NCBI RefSeq assembly: GCF_050496545.1
Contig: NZ_JBNVZV010000004.1
Span: forward strand, 124,001-188,000
Length of the DNA stretch: 64,000 nt
From: Phycicoccus avicenniae_A
Lineage (GTDB): Bacteria; Actinomycetota; Actinomycetes; Actinomycetales; Dermatophilaceae
Direction: 5' to 3'
The notes under the pieces: generated by a model
Seen by the model: only the letters and a program-made list of their open reading frames with translations
Told to the model about the DNA's origin: nothing
Databases searched by the model: none
Shown: piece by piece, positions 27,378 through 35,582 of the stretch
Layout of the letters: every line of letters begins with the position of its first letter
How positions within the stretch are numbered: position 1 is the stretch's first letter
Program-made: the position numbers and the translations under genes

Positions 27378-28375
27378 GACGCCACCGGTCGCGGGCGCGC
27401 GAGGCGCCAGTACCCGCGCAGCACCCCGTTGAGCAGCTCGAGGGCACCCGGGCGCTCGAGCTGGCTCTGGGTGATGGCGGGGGTCAGCAGGGCGTCGAGG
27501 GCCCGACGGTCGACGACGGCGGCCTGCACGCGACGGCGTCGGCCGAGCACCGTGCCCGCGTGCCGCAGCAGCCACCACCACGCCCGGACCTTCTCGCCGG
27601 CCCAGCCGTCCCGCAGGGCGATGACGAGGTACAGCGGCTCGAGGGCGAGCAGGACCGGCAGGACGCGCAGGAGCAGGTGGGTCGGGTAGTCGCCGAGCAC
27701 GGTCAGGAACCGGTTGCGCTCGAGGAAGAACATCTTGCGGGCGTTGCGGGAGAACTCGTACGCGTGCTCCGCGACGGCCTCGGGGCAGTAGGCCACCTCG
27801 AGCCCGGCGAGGTGCGCGCGGAGGCTGAGGTCGGTGTCCTCGTGGTACATGAAGTACGCCTCGTCCATCCCGCCGAGCCGCTCCCACACCTCGCGCCGGC
27901 ACGCGAACAGCGCGCCGGCCACGGACGTCAGACCCCGCGGGCGCAGGTGCGCCGCAACGGGTTCGCCGTACCCGTGGCACCAGCTCAGCCCGCTGAGGTG
28001 CACCGGGAGGCCGGCGGAGTTGACCGTCTCGCCGCCGTCGGTGAGCAGCACGAGCCCGCCGACGAGCCCGACTCCGCGGTCGAGGGCCCGCTCGGACAGC
28101 GCGGCGAGCGCGCCCGGGCGCAGCACGGCGTCCGAGTTGACGAACACCAGCAGCTCGGCCGTGGTCGCGAGGACGCCTGCGGCGCACCCGGCGCCGAAGC
28201 CCCCGTTGAGCTCCGGCCGGACCGTGCGGACCCCCTCGACGGACGGCACAGCTGTGATGCCGTGGTCCACCAGCACCACCTCGTCGTGCGGCCCGAGCTG
28301 CGCGAGCACCGAGCGCAGGCAGGCGTCGAGGACGGGCTCGTCACCGAACCCGACGACGACGACCGCGGTGCTCAC
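27374..28375 (-). CDS. Family 2 glycosyltransferase (WbbL/GlfT-like)
   Basis: The 333-residue protein has TAVVVVGFGDEPVLDACL, then LNGGFGAGCAAG and VFVNSDAVL (metal site). The HEDTDLSLRAHLAG motif is typical of WbbL-type rhamnosyl and galactofuranosyl transferases. After residue 220 a hydrophobic helix (THLLLRVLPVLLALEPLYLV) suggests membrane association. GTG 28375 overlaps the stop of the upstream gene by GTGA. It probably adds an early sugar to the lipid-linked unit; the donor is not identifiable from sequence. Confidence 0.87.
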   Translation of the reverse strand: MSTAVVVVGFGDEPVLDACLRSVLAQLGPHDEVVLVDHGITAVPSVEGVRTVRPELNGGFGAGCAAGVLATTAELLVFVNSDAVLRPGALAALSERALDRGVGLVGGLVLLTDGGETVNSAGLPVHLSGLSWCHGYGEPVAAHLRPRGLTSVAGALFACRREVWERLGGMDEAYFMYHEDTDLSLRAHLAGLEVAYCPEAVAEHAYEFSRNARKMFFLERNRFLTVLGDYPTHLLLRVLPVLLALEPLYLVIALRDGWAGEKVRAWWWLLRHAGTVLGRRRRVQAAVVDRRALDALLTPAITQSQLERPGALELLNGVLRGYWRLARPRPVAS

Positions 28376-29409
28376 ACGGGCTGCCCGGCGCGGCGGGCGA
28401 ACGACGTGGGCACGTGAGCGGCGGGGACGGACGAGGGCGCGGGCGCCTCCCGGCGGACCGGCCGGGCGACCCGCCGGGGAGCCGGCTCGCGCATGTAGGC
28501 GATACGGGTCGCCTCCTGGCGCACCTTCCGCAGCCCGTCGAGCAGGATCCCGACGACGAGCACGATGAACGCGACGATGACGAGCGAGGAGGCCAGGAAG
28601 GCCGTGGGGAAGCGGTTGACCAGACCGGTGCGCAGGTACTCGTCGACGACCGGGACGCCCAGCCCGACGGCGAGCAACGCGGTCAGGACCGAGAGCACCG
28701 AGTAGAGGGCCAGCGGCCGTTCGTGGTGCAGCAGCCGGGTGATCATCCGGGCGATGCGGACGCCGTCGTGGTAGGTCCGCAGCTTGCTCTCGGAGCCCTC
28801 CGGACGGTCGCGGAAACCCACCGGCACCTCGGCCTGCGGCACGCGGGTGTTGATGGCGTGCACGGTCAGCTCGGTCTCGATCTCGAAGGCCCGCGAGGTC
28901 GCCGGGAAGGACTTGACGAAGCGCCGCGAGAAGACCCGGTAGCCGCTCAGCATGTCGGTGACCGGCCGCCCGAAGATCGTCGACACGACGCGGTTGAAGG
29001 CACGGTTGCCGAGCTCGTGACCCGAGCGGTACGCGCCGCGGTCCGCCGCCACCCGCACCCCGGTGACCTGGTCGTAGGGCCCCTCGGCGAGCGTGCGCAG
29101 CATCTCCGGCAGGGCCGAGACGTCGTAGGTGTCGTCGCCGTCGACCATCACGTAGACGTCGGCGTCGATGTCGGCCAGCGCCCGGCGGATGACGTTGCCC
29201 TTGCCGGGGCAACCCTCGAAGCGGACCTCGGCGCCGGCGGCCTCCGCCACCTCGGCGGTGCGGTCCGTGCTGCGGTTGTCGTACACGTAGACGGAGATCC
29301 CCGGCACCGCCTCGTACAGGTCGCTGACGACCTTCCCGACGGCGAGCTCCTCGTCGTGGCACGGCACGATCGCCGCGACGCGCAGGGGGGCGCTCTCGTC
29401 GGTGCTCAC
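28372..29409 (-). CDS. Polyprenyl-phosphate glycosyltransferase (DPMS/GtrB-like, GT2)
   Basis: The 345-residue protein has a GT2 domain with AAIVPCHDEELAVGKVV, the GKGNVIRRAL nucleotide site and MVDGDDTYDV. Two membrane helices (about 225-250 and 268-295) and a basic Pro/Ala-rich cytosolic tail follow. This is the layout of GtrB and dolichol-phosphate-mannose synthase homologues, which charge polyprenyl phosphate with a sugar for use by GT-C enzymes or for GtrA-assisted flipping. A GtrA protein (31479-31922) and several GT-C-like proteins are nearby. The GTG start is the 5' end of the eight-gene overlapping operon. Confidence 0.88.
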   Translation of the reverse strand: MSTDESAPLRVAAIVPCHDEELAVGKVVSDLYEAVPGISVYVYDNRSTDRTAEVAEAAGAEVRFEGCPGKGNVIRRALADIDADVYVMVDGDDTYDVSALPEMLRTLAEGPYDQVTGVRVAADRGAYRSGHELGNRAFNRVVSTIFGRPVTDMLSGYRVFSRRFVKSFPATSRAFEIETELTVHAINTRVPQAEVPVGFRDRPEGSESKLRTYHDGVRIARMITRLLHHERPLALYSVLSVLTALLAVGLGVPVVDEYLRTGLVNRFPTAFLASSLVIVAFIVLVVGILLDGLRKVRQEATRIAYMREPAPRRVARPVRREAPAPSSVPAAHVPTSFARRAGQPV

Positions 29410-29522
29410 GCGGCACGCTCCGCAGGTCGAGGGTTCATCGGACGTCCGCGACGCTAGTGCGGTGCCCGCGAGCCCGTACAGGAGCGGCCCGCCGGTCCGG
29501 GCCGGATGTCGCGGGGGACTGG

Positions 29523-29603
29523 CCGAACGGACGAGGTCGGCGCCGGTCGCCCACCTCGCGGGCGGCGCGATGTGCGGCGCCGGCGGACCGTCGTGCCTAT
29601 GCT
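29523..29603 (+). promoter_or_regulatory. CCGAACGG box and -10 box upstream of the 29611 membrane gene
   Basis: CCGAACGG (29523-29530) lies in the region between divergent genes. TATGCT (29598-29603) ends 7 nt before ATG 29611, which implies a leaderless transcript and decides between this ATG and the one at 29599. No Shine-Dalgarno sequence is present. Confidence 0.4.
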
Positions 29604-29610
29604 CGCGCTG

Positions 29611-31341
29611 ATGAGCAGCCGCGTCACCGCGCCCGTGGGGGCCGAGCCCGCGACCGGCGCGCCGACACCGGAGGACCGGGACGTCGCCGCGCCGCTCGCC
29701 GACGGCCCGGCCCTGCTCGTCGTGCTCCTCGCGAGCGTCGTCGTCGTCGGGACCGCCGCCGAGCTGCTGGGGCTGCGGCCGCTGGCAACGCGCTCGGGGA
29801 GCGTGGTCGCGCTGGTCCTCGCCCTCGCGCCGGTGGTCGCCCTCGCGCTGCATCAGCGGTCGGCGGGGTCGGCGCGGTCGGGGAGGTCGCCGGTGCGGTG
29901 GGCCGCGGTCGGCAGGGGCCTGCTCGTGGCCGCGCCCGCGCTGCTGCTCCTCGCGCTGCTCCTGGGGAGCCTGGCCCTGCCGACGGCCGCGCGGGTCGAG
30001 TGGTTCCTCGGCGGCGACCACGTGCGCAACGTCGTCCTCGTCGCCGACGAGCGGGCCCACGGCGCCCTCGACTACTCCGCCCGCAACTACCCCCGCGGGT
30101 GGCACACGCTCGTCACCCTGGTCTGGTCGCTGACCGGGCCCACCGGCCCACGCACCGACCTCCTCGGGCTGGTGTCGGTGATGTCGGCGCTCTGCTGGCT
30201 GCTGTCCGTGGCCCTGACCCTGGCCACCGCCACCCTCACCGCGGCCCTCGCCCACCGCGTCGGTGTCCGCCCCCGCGCGGCGGCCGTCGCGGCGGCGCTG
30301 GCGGGGGCCGCCACCCTGTGGCCGGCCTTCCTCGGCAGCTACCAGGCCCTCGGTTTCGAGGGCACGTTCACCGCGGCCCTGCTGCTGGCCGTCGGGTTGC
30401 GGGAGGTGCTCGCCCGGCCGGCATCGGTCACCGCCCTGCTCACGACGTGGGGCGGGGTGCTCGTCATGAGCCACACCTGGCAGCTCCTCCTCCCGGTGTC
30501 GGGGCTGCTCGCGCTCACGGCGTCGTGGGCGTGGATCCGGCGCACCCGGGCGGCGCGGCCCCGGTCGGTCGCCGCGGTCGCCGGGCTCGCGCTGCTCGCC
30601 GGTGCCGTGTCGCTGCCCCCGCTCACCGCGGTGGTCGAGACGGTGGGCGTCGGGCACGCGGTGGTCGCCGACGTCGAGGCACCGGTGCCGCTGTGGCTGC
30701 TCGTCCTCGGCCTCGTCGCGACCGCCGGTCTGGTGGTGGCGCACCGGAAGGACCGCGGGCTGGTCGTCCCGCTCCTGCTCTGTGCGCTCCCGGCACTCAC
30801 GGCCGTCGTGCTGGCGCTCCGCCTGGGCATCCCGGTCACGCGGTACTACCCCGCGAAGCTCCTGTGGCACACCACCGTCCTCGGGCTCTCCCCGCTCGCC
30901 GTCGTCGGCGCGCTGACGTGGGAACGGGACGCGTCGTCCTCGGGCCGGGTCGTCGTCCGCGGGCTCCTCGCGACGGTCGCGGCGGCCTGCACCGTGGGAG
31001 CCCTCGTGGCGCCGTGGGGCGCCTTCACCGGCGCCTGGCGCTCGAGCGACGGCGCGACGGTCCTCCGACTGCTCGCGGCGCCCGGCGCGGAGCGGGCCCA
31101 GGTCGTCTGGTCCGACGGCGTCCTCGTCACCGACGCCGTGACCCGCATCCTGCTCGACGCCTACCGGTCCGGCGAGCGCACGTCCGACACGCTCCAGCAC
31201 TCGGCGAGCGTCGAGGAGGAGTGCGCCCTGCTGCAGGCGGCGGCGACCCCGACCGTCCTCACCGACCGGCCGGAGGCCGACGTGCGCGCGCGCTACGCGT
31301 GCGTGCCGGACCTGCGGGTGGTCACCGTCCCCACCGACTGA
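29611..31341 (+). CDS. Large polytopic membrane protein, possible GT-C glycosyltransferase
   Basis: The 576-residue protein has about ten to twelve predicted membrane spans and an extracytoplasmic loop after the third span containing GGDHVRNVVLVADERAHG and RNYPRGWHTLVTLVW. It ends in a soluble domain of about 90 residues. The layout resembles DUF6541/GT-C-like envelope proteins of actinobacteria, but no catalytic motif is certain. It is divergent from the eight-gene glycan operon. I do not recognise a specific family with confidence; a role in transferring lipid-linked sugars is inferred from topology and context. Confidence 0.7.
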   Translation: MSSRVTAPVGAEPATGAPTPEDRDVAAPLADGPALLVVLLASVVVVGTAAELLGLRPLATRSGSVVALVLALAPVVALALHQRSAGSARSGRSPVRWAAVGRGLLVAAPALLLLALLLGSLALPTAARVEWFLGGDHVRNVVLVADERAHGALDYSARNYPRGWHTLVTLVWSLTGPTGPRTDLLGLVSVMSALCWLLSVALTLATATLTAALAHRVGVRPRAAAVAAALAGAATLWPAFLGSYQALGFEGTFTAALLLAVGLREVLARPASVTALLTTWGGVLVMSHTWQLLLPVSGLLALTASWAWIRRTRAARPRSVAAVAGLALLAGAVSLPPLTAVVETVGVGHAVVADVEAPVPLWLLVLGLVATAGLVVAHRKDRGLVVPLLLCALPALTAVVLALRLGIPVTRYYPAKLLWHTTVLGLSPLAVVGALTWERDASSSGRVVVRGLLATVAAACTVGALVAPWGAFTGAWRSSDGATVLRLLAAPGAERAQVVWSDGVLVTDAVTRILLDAYRSGERTSDTLQHSASVEEECALLQAAATPTVLTDRPEADVRARYACVPDLRVVTVPTD

Positions 31342-31385
31342 CCCACGCCGCGCCGAGGCCCTGCCGACCGGGTCGTCGTGGTCGG

Positions 31386-31442
31386 CCGAACGGACCGTTC
31401 GGACGCCGCACCCGCGGCGGAGGGCGGCGCCGGCCGTAGCGT
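31386..31442 (+). promoter_or_regulatory. Perfect palindrome and -10 box upstream of gtrA-like gene
   Basis: CCGAACGGACCGTTCGG (31386-31402) is a perfect palindrome with 8-bp arms around a central A. TAGCGT (31437-31442) is the likely -10 box, the same hexamer as upstream of tadE. The palindrome ends 34 bp before it, a position suited to an activator or repressor dimer. Confidence 0.45.
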
Positions 31443-31478
31443 GCCCGGGACCGCGCCACCCCCGTCCCGAGGAGCCCG

Positions 31479-31922
31479 ATGGCCCAGCCGACCCTGGCCC
31501 CCGTGCCCGTGACCCCCGACCTCGGTCGGGTCCGCCGCACCTGGGCGGCGTTGCCGACGGTCCTGCGCTACGGGGTCGTGGGCGGGGTGACCCAGGTGGT
31601 CTACCTCTCCGTGCTCGGCGGCGGATTGGTGCTCGGTGCGCACTACCTCCTGGCCCTCGTCACCGCGCAGCTGGCCGCCATCGTCTTCGCCTTCCCGGCC
31701 TACCGCGGGCTGGTCTTCCAGGCGACCGGGCCGATCGGGCGCCAGCTCGTCACCTTCCTGGGCGTGTGGTGGTCCGGGGCCCTGACGAGCATCGTCGGCG
31801 TGCCCCTGTGCGTGGAGGCGCTCGGTCTGCGGCCGTTCGTGGCGCAGCTGCTCGTCCTGGTCCTCGTCGTCGGGCTCTCCTTCCTCGGCCACCTGCGGGT
31901 GACCTTCCGCCGGCGCGCCTGA
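31479..31922 (+). CDS. GtrA-family membrane protein
   Basis: The 147-residue protein has four predicted membrane helices and the GtrA signature RYGVVGGVTQVVYLSV near residue 30, ending with a conserved FLGHLRVTFRRR. GtrA proteins are thought to flip or aid transfer of polyprenyl-phosphate-linked sugars made by GtrB-type GT2 enzymes; a GtrB-like gene is 2 kb away on the other strand. GAGGAG precedes ATG 31479. Its stop is 27 bp from that of the convergent 735-residue membrane protein. Confidence 0.85.
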   Translation: MAQPTLAPVPVTPDLGRVRRTWAALPTVLRYGVVGGVTQVVYLSVLGGGLVLGAHYLLALVTAQLAAIVFAFPAYRGLVFQATGPIGRQLVTFLGVWWSGALTSIVGVPLCVEALGLRPFVAQLLVLVLVVGLSFLGHLRVTFRRRA

Positions 31923-31949
31923 CGGCCTACGCGCCCGCCGGCGGTCGGG

Positions 31950-34157
31950 TCAGGGGATGACCCAGCCGGTGTCGACCTGGTCGAGGAGCGACACGGCACG
32001 TCGGCCGTCGCCGGCGGTCACGGTGAGGCCGCTGACGAACGCGGTTGTCACGCGCTCACCCGTGAGGTCCTTGTCCGCGGGGCCGGAGACCCGGACAGAG
32101 AGGCTGGTCGCACCCCGGGGGGCGTCGACGACGACGGAGAGGCGGGTGGCGCGCTCGTCCGAGACGGTGACCCGAGCGAGCTCCCGGGCGCCGTCGAGCA
32201 CGGTCACCTCCCGCGAGGCCGCGCCGACGCCCCGCACGTCCATCCCGATGGTGACCCGTTCGGGCGCACCCGGGTTGGCGACGGAGAGTCCGCCCAGCGG
32301 ACCGAGGTACTGGCCGAGCGTCCCGTCGACCTCCTCGGGCTCGTAGCCGCCGACCGAGACGACGACCGGCTCGAGGACCGCCGTGCGGCGCGCGGAGTCA
32401 CCCTCACCGGCAGCGCCGGCGGTGCGCAGGTCCCACGCGACGAACGTGCCGTCGGGGGTGCGGGCCGCCGGTTCGCCCCAGGCCGAGGTCAGCCGCGCCG
32501 ACGGGTCCTGCTCGGGCGCGAACCCCTCGATGTCGACCTCGAGGGCGCAGAAGCCGAGCGAGCGGAGGTCGGCGGCCAGGGCGCCGAGGTCCCGGGTGTC
32601 GACGGCGTTCATCCACTCGGCGGCCGCCGTGCCCCGCATCGCGGCGACGCTGAACCGGAGGTCACCGGAGGCGAGGTACGGCTTGAGCTGGTCGTAGCCC
32701 TCCATCCGCTGGGGGCCGAGGGTCTCGGGGTAGGGGAGCACCGGAACCTGGAAGACCCCGCACCCGGAGCCGACCCGCTGCTCGAGCCCGGCTGTGTAGG
32801 AACGGAGCCCGGCCATCTCCCGCGCGTTGGCGCGGTGGTCGGGGGCGGCCGCCGGGTTGGTCTGGTCGAGGCTGCCGACGACGACGAGCAGACCGGCCAC
32901 CACCCCGGCGGTGAGGACACCGCGCCGCCGCTCCAGCCGGGTCAGCCACGAGCCGACGGCGAGCAGGGCGAGGACGAGGACGTAGAGCGACATGCGCGAC
33001 CAGGTGCGCACCTGCGGCGTCGCGAAGACCGCCACGAAGGAGCCGAGCCCCCCGACGGTGAAGAAGAGGAACGCGACGAGCATCAGTCCCGACCAGCGGG
33101 TGTGGTCGGCGGCGGCCCGGCGCCCGGAGAGCAGGGCGAGCAGCCCGATGACCGCCAGGCCGACCATGCCGGCGGTCCCGACGACCCCGAGGGCCGAGGT
33201 CTCGACCGTCGCGCGGGTGGCGGTGCGGTAGGCGAAGCTCAGGTACTCGAGCGCCGGCACGCGGTGGTCGGGCCAGGGCAGGACGAGGTCCATCAGCTTG
33301 CCGGCGTACACCTCGGACTCGGCCGGGTTGCGCCCGGCGGGGACCCGCCCCGTGACGAGGTCGCCGCGGATGCCGACCCGTGCCGCGGCGAGGGGGAGTG
33401 CGATGCACGCGCCGAGGCCGGCCATGACCGCGAGCCCGCGCAGCAGGTCCGCCGGGGTGCCGGCGACCCGGCGACCGACCGCGGCCACGAGCAGCAGCAC
33501 CAGGGTGAACGCCACGTAGTACACCCCGCTCAGCCCGACGACGAGCACCGCGGCGACCGTCACCCAGGTGCGGGCACCGCGCCAGCGTGATGTCCCGGAG
33601 TCCTTGGCGGACAGGAGCGCTCGGCCGCGCGCGACCTCGAGGACGAGCCACAGGGCGACCGGGACGACCCAGTACTGCGCGAGGTAGAGGTGCCCGTACC
33701 GCTCGGCGTGCCCCGGGGCGTTGGCGAAGAGGACACCGATCACGAGACCGGCCGCCCGGGACAGGCCCTGGCTGCGCGCCAAGAGGTAACCGGTCAGACC
33801 GGTGAGCGGGAAGGAGAGGACGAAGTAGACGCCGCCGGCCGCGAACGTGCCCGGCAGCACCACGTCGAGGGCCTTGATGGCGAGCATGTGGACCACGTTG
33901 AGCTCGGGGAAGAACGATCCGTTCTGCCCGAGCGGGAACCCGAGGTCGGGGTTGCGCCAGTACCACCCGTGGTCGTGCAGGTCCTTGAGCTGCATCGAGA
34001 TCTGCGTGTGGTCCATGCCGAGCGCGAACGGCACGCGGGGGTCCCACTCCCACAACCGGAGGGACCACGCACCGACGGCGAACGCGAGGAGGGCGGTCGC
34101 CGCCAGCCAGGGCAGCTCACGGCGGAGCCGCGGTGGTGTCGCGGGCGCTCGGGTCAT
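31950..34157 (-). CDS. Large polytopic membrane protein with extracytoplasmic C-terminal domain
   Basis: The 735-residue protein has about twelve membrane helices in residues 15-425, then a soluble region of some 300 residues with a beta-sandwich-like C-terminal part. An early loop (FALGMDHTQISMQLKDLHD) and GQNGSFFPELNVVHM lie on the outer face and recall YfhO/DUF-type glucosyltransferases that modify teichoic or glycan polymers. The family is not certain. CATAAT 8 nt before the ATG suggests a leaderless transcript, divergent from the 34215 gene by 57 bp. Confidence 0.72.
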   Translation of the reverse strand: MTRAPATPPRLRRELPWLAATALLAFAVGAWSLRLWEWDPRVPFALGMDHTQISMQLKDLHDHGWYWRNPDLGFPLGQNGSFFPELNVVHMLAIKALDVVLPGTFAAGGVYFVLSFPLTGLTGYLLARSQGLSRAAGLVIGVLFANAPGHAERYGHLYLAQYWVVPVALWLVLEVARGRALLSAKDSGTSRWRGARTWVTVAAVLVVGLSGVYYVAFTLVLLLVAAVGRRVAGTPADLLRGLAVMAGLGACIALPLAAARVGIRGDLVTGRVPAGRNPAESEVYAGKLMDLVLPWPDHRVPALEYLSFAYRTATRATVETSALGVVGTAGMVGLAVIGLLALLSGRRAAADHTRWSGLMLVAFLFFTVGGLGSFVAVFATPQVRTWSRMSLYVLVLALLAVGSWLTRLERRRGVLTAGVVAGLLVVVGSLDQTNPAAAPDHRANAREMAGLRSYTAGLEQRVGSGCGVFQVPVLPYPETLGPQRMEGYDQLKPYLASGDLRFSVAAMRGTAAAEWMNAVDTRDLGALAADLRSLGFCALEVDIEGFAPEQDPSARLTSAWGEPAARTPDGTFVAWDLRTAGAAGEGDSARRTAVLEPVVVSVGGYEPEEVDGTLGQYLGPLGGLSVANPGAPERVTIGMDVRGVGAASREVTVLDGARELARVTVSDERATRLSVVVDAPRGATSLSVRVSGPADKDLTGERVTTAFVSGLTVTAGDGRRAVSLLDQVDTGWVIP

Positions 34158-34165
34158 GGTGGTCG

Positions 34166-34171
34166 ATTATG
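34166..34171 (-). promoter_or_regulatory. -10 box of the 735-residue membrane protein gene
   Basis: CATAAT on the minus strand ends 8 nt before ATG 34157 with no ribosome-binding site between, so the transcript is probably leaderless. Confidence 0.45.
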
Positions 34172-34214
34172 GTCGAGCCCCCGCTCCGACCCCGGCAGCT
34201 CGAGGAATCCCGTC

Positions 34215-35582
34215 ATGTCGCGGACCGCCGCCCGCCCGCCCCGCCCCCTCCCGTGGGCCGACGTCGCCGTCGCCGCGTGGGTCGCCGTGCTCTCCTGGTT
34301 CGTCGTCCAGGGCGCCGACCTGCTGTGGGTCGTCGCCCTCGGGGACCGGGTCCGGGCCGACGGCGCCGTGCCGGACGGCATCCCGTTCGCCAGCGCGCCG
34401 CAGGCCGACTGGCACAACCCGATCGTCCTCGCCGAGCTGCTCCTCTCCGCGGTCGACGGTCTGGGGACGGTGGCCCTCGCCGCGCTCCAGCTCGTCGTCG
34501 TCACCGCCGTCCTCCTGACCGTCCTCGCCGATGGTCGCCGCCTCGGCGGCTCGGAGGGCCGGGGTGCCCTCGTCGTCACGCTCGTCGTCGTCGGCGCGGC
34601 CTCGGCGCTCGTCGTCACCCGGCTCCCGTCGCTCTCGCTCCTGCCGTTCGTGCTCGCCGTGGCCCTGATGCGTCGCCAGCACCGGGCGCCGGGCCGCGGG
34701 CTCTGGTGGCTCGTGCCCCTCTACCTCGTCTGGGGCAACCTGCACGGTGCGGTGCTCGTCGGCCTCGCGGTCCTCGGGGTCTTCCTGGTGCTCTCCCCGG
34801 GCGGCGGTCCGCTCCTGCGCCGCGTCGGCGTCGGCCTCGGCTGCGCGCTCTCGCTGGTCGTCACCTCCGCGGGGGCGGCGACGCCCGCCTACTACGTCTC
34901 GGCGCTCGGCAACGAGGCCGCTGCGCGGGGCACCGACCTCTGGGCGAGGGTCGACCTCGGGCACCCGCTCGACGTCGCCCTCCTCCTCGCCGCGCTCGTC
35001 CTCCTCCTCCTCGCGGCGCGCGGCCGGCCACCCCTGTGGGAGTGGGCCGCCGCGGCCGGGCTGGCGCTCGGCACCGCCTCGGCGGCTCGCAACGGCGTCT
35101 GGCTCGTGCTGTTCCTGGCCGCGGCCGCGATGCGCCCCCGCACGCCACCCTCCGACGACCTCGCGTCGCCGCCACCGCCTTCCCGAGGCCGGATGCTCAC
35201 CGCCGGAGCGCTGGTCGCGGCGGCCCTCGCCGGCGCCCTCGCCCTGGTCGTCCGGGGACCGGCAGCCGGCGCACCGGGGGAGCGGTTCGTGGCGACCGTC
35301 CGCGAGGTGGCCGCCGGCCGGCCGGTCCTGGCCGTCGAGCCGCTGGCGGAGACCCTGGCCCGCGACGGCGTCACCGTCTGGGCCGCCAACCCGATCGACG
35401 CCTTCCCCCGCTCGGTCCAGGCCGACCTCCTCGACTTCCTCCACGACGGCGTCGTGCCGAGGTCGGCGGACGTCGAGGTCGTCGTCGTCCCGAGGGGGCA
35501 GGTGCGGGCGGCCTCCGCCTCGGGGACGTGGCGCACGGTCCGCGACCTCGGGGACATCGTGGTCCTCGAGCGGGTGCGCTAG
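34215..35582 (+). CDS. Polytopic membrane protein, GT-C-like (paralogue 1)
   Basis: The 455-residue protein has about nine membrane helices, with a first extracytoplasmic loop carrying GADLLWVVALGDRVRADG and DWHNPIVLAELLLS, and a soluble C-terminal domain of about 100 residues. The neighbouring minus-strand gene has the same layout with DLDLWLHLRVGRALRDG and PTQWLSEVV at matching positions, so they look like diverged paralogues arranged tail to tail. No family is recognised with certainty; acceptor and donor are unknown. Its stop codon overlaps that of the neighbour. Confidence 0.7.
   Translation: MSRTAARPPRPLPWADVAVAAWVAVLSWFVVQGADLLWVVALGDRVRADGAVPDGIPFASAPQADWHNPIVLAELLLSAVDGLGTVALAALQLVVVTAVLLTVLADGRRLGGSEGRGALVVTLVVVGAASALVVTRLPSLSLLPFVLAVALMRRQHRAPGRGLWWLVPLYLVWGNLHGAVLVGLAVLGVFLVLSPGGGPLLRRVGVGLGCALSLVVTSAGAATPAYYVSALGNEAAARGTDLWARVDLGHPLDVALLLAALVLLLLAARGRPPLWEWAAAAGLALGTASAARNGVWLVLFLAAAAMRPRTPPSDDLASPPPPSRGRMLTAGALVAAALAGALALVVRGPAAGAPGERFVATVREVAAGRPVLAVEPLAETLARDGVTVWAANPIDAFPRSVQADLLDFLHDGVVPRSADVEVVVVPRGQVRAASASGTWRTVRDLGDIVVLERVR
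35579..35582. other. Shared palindromic stop: CTAG
   Basis: The tetramer CTAG provides TAG stops for both convergent genes (plus strand 35580-35582, minus strand 35581-35579). The two coding sequences therefore overlap by four bases with no room for a terminator. Confidence 0.9.
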
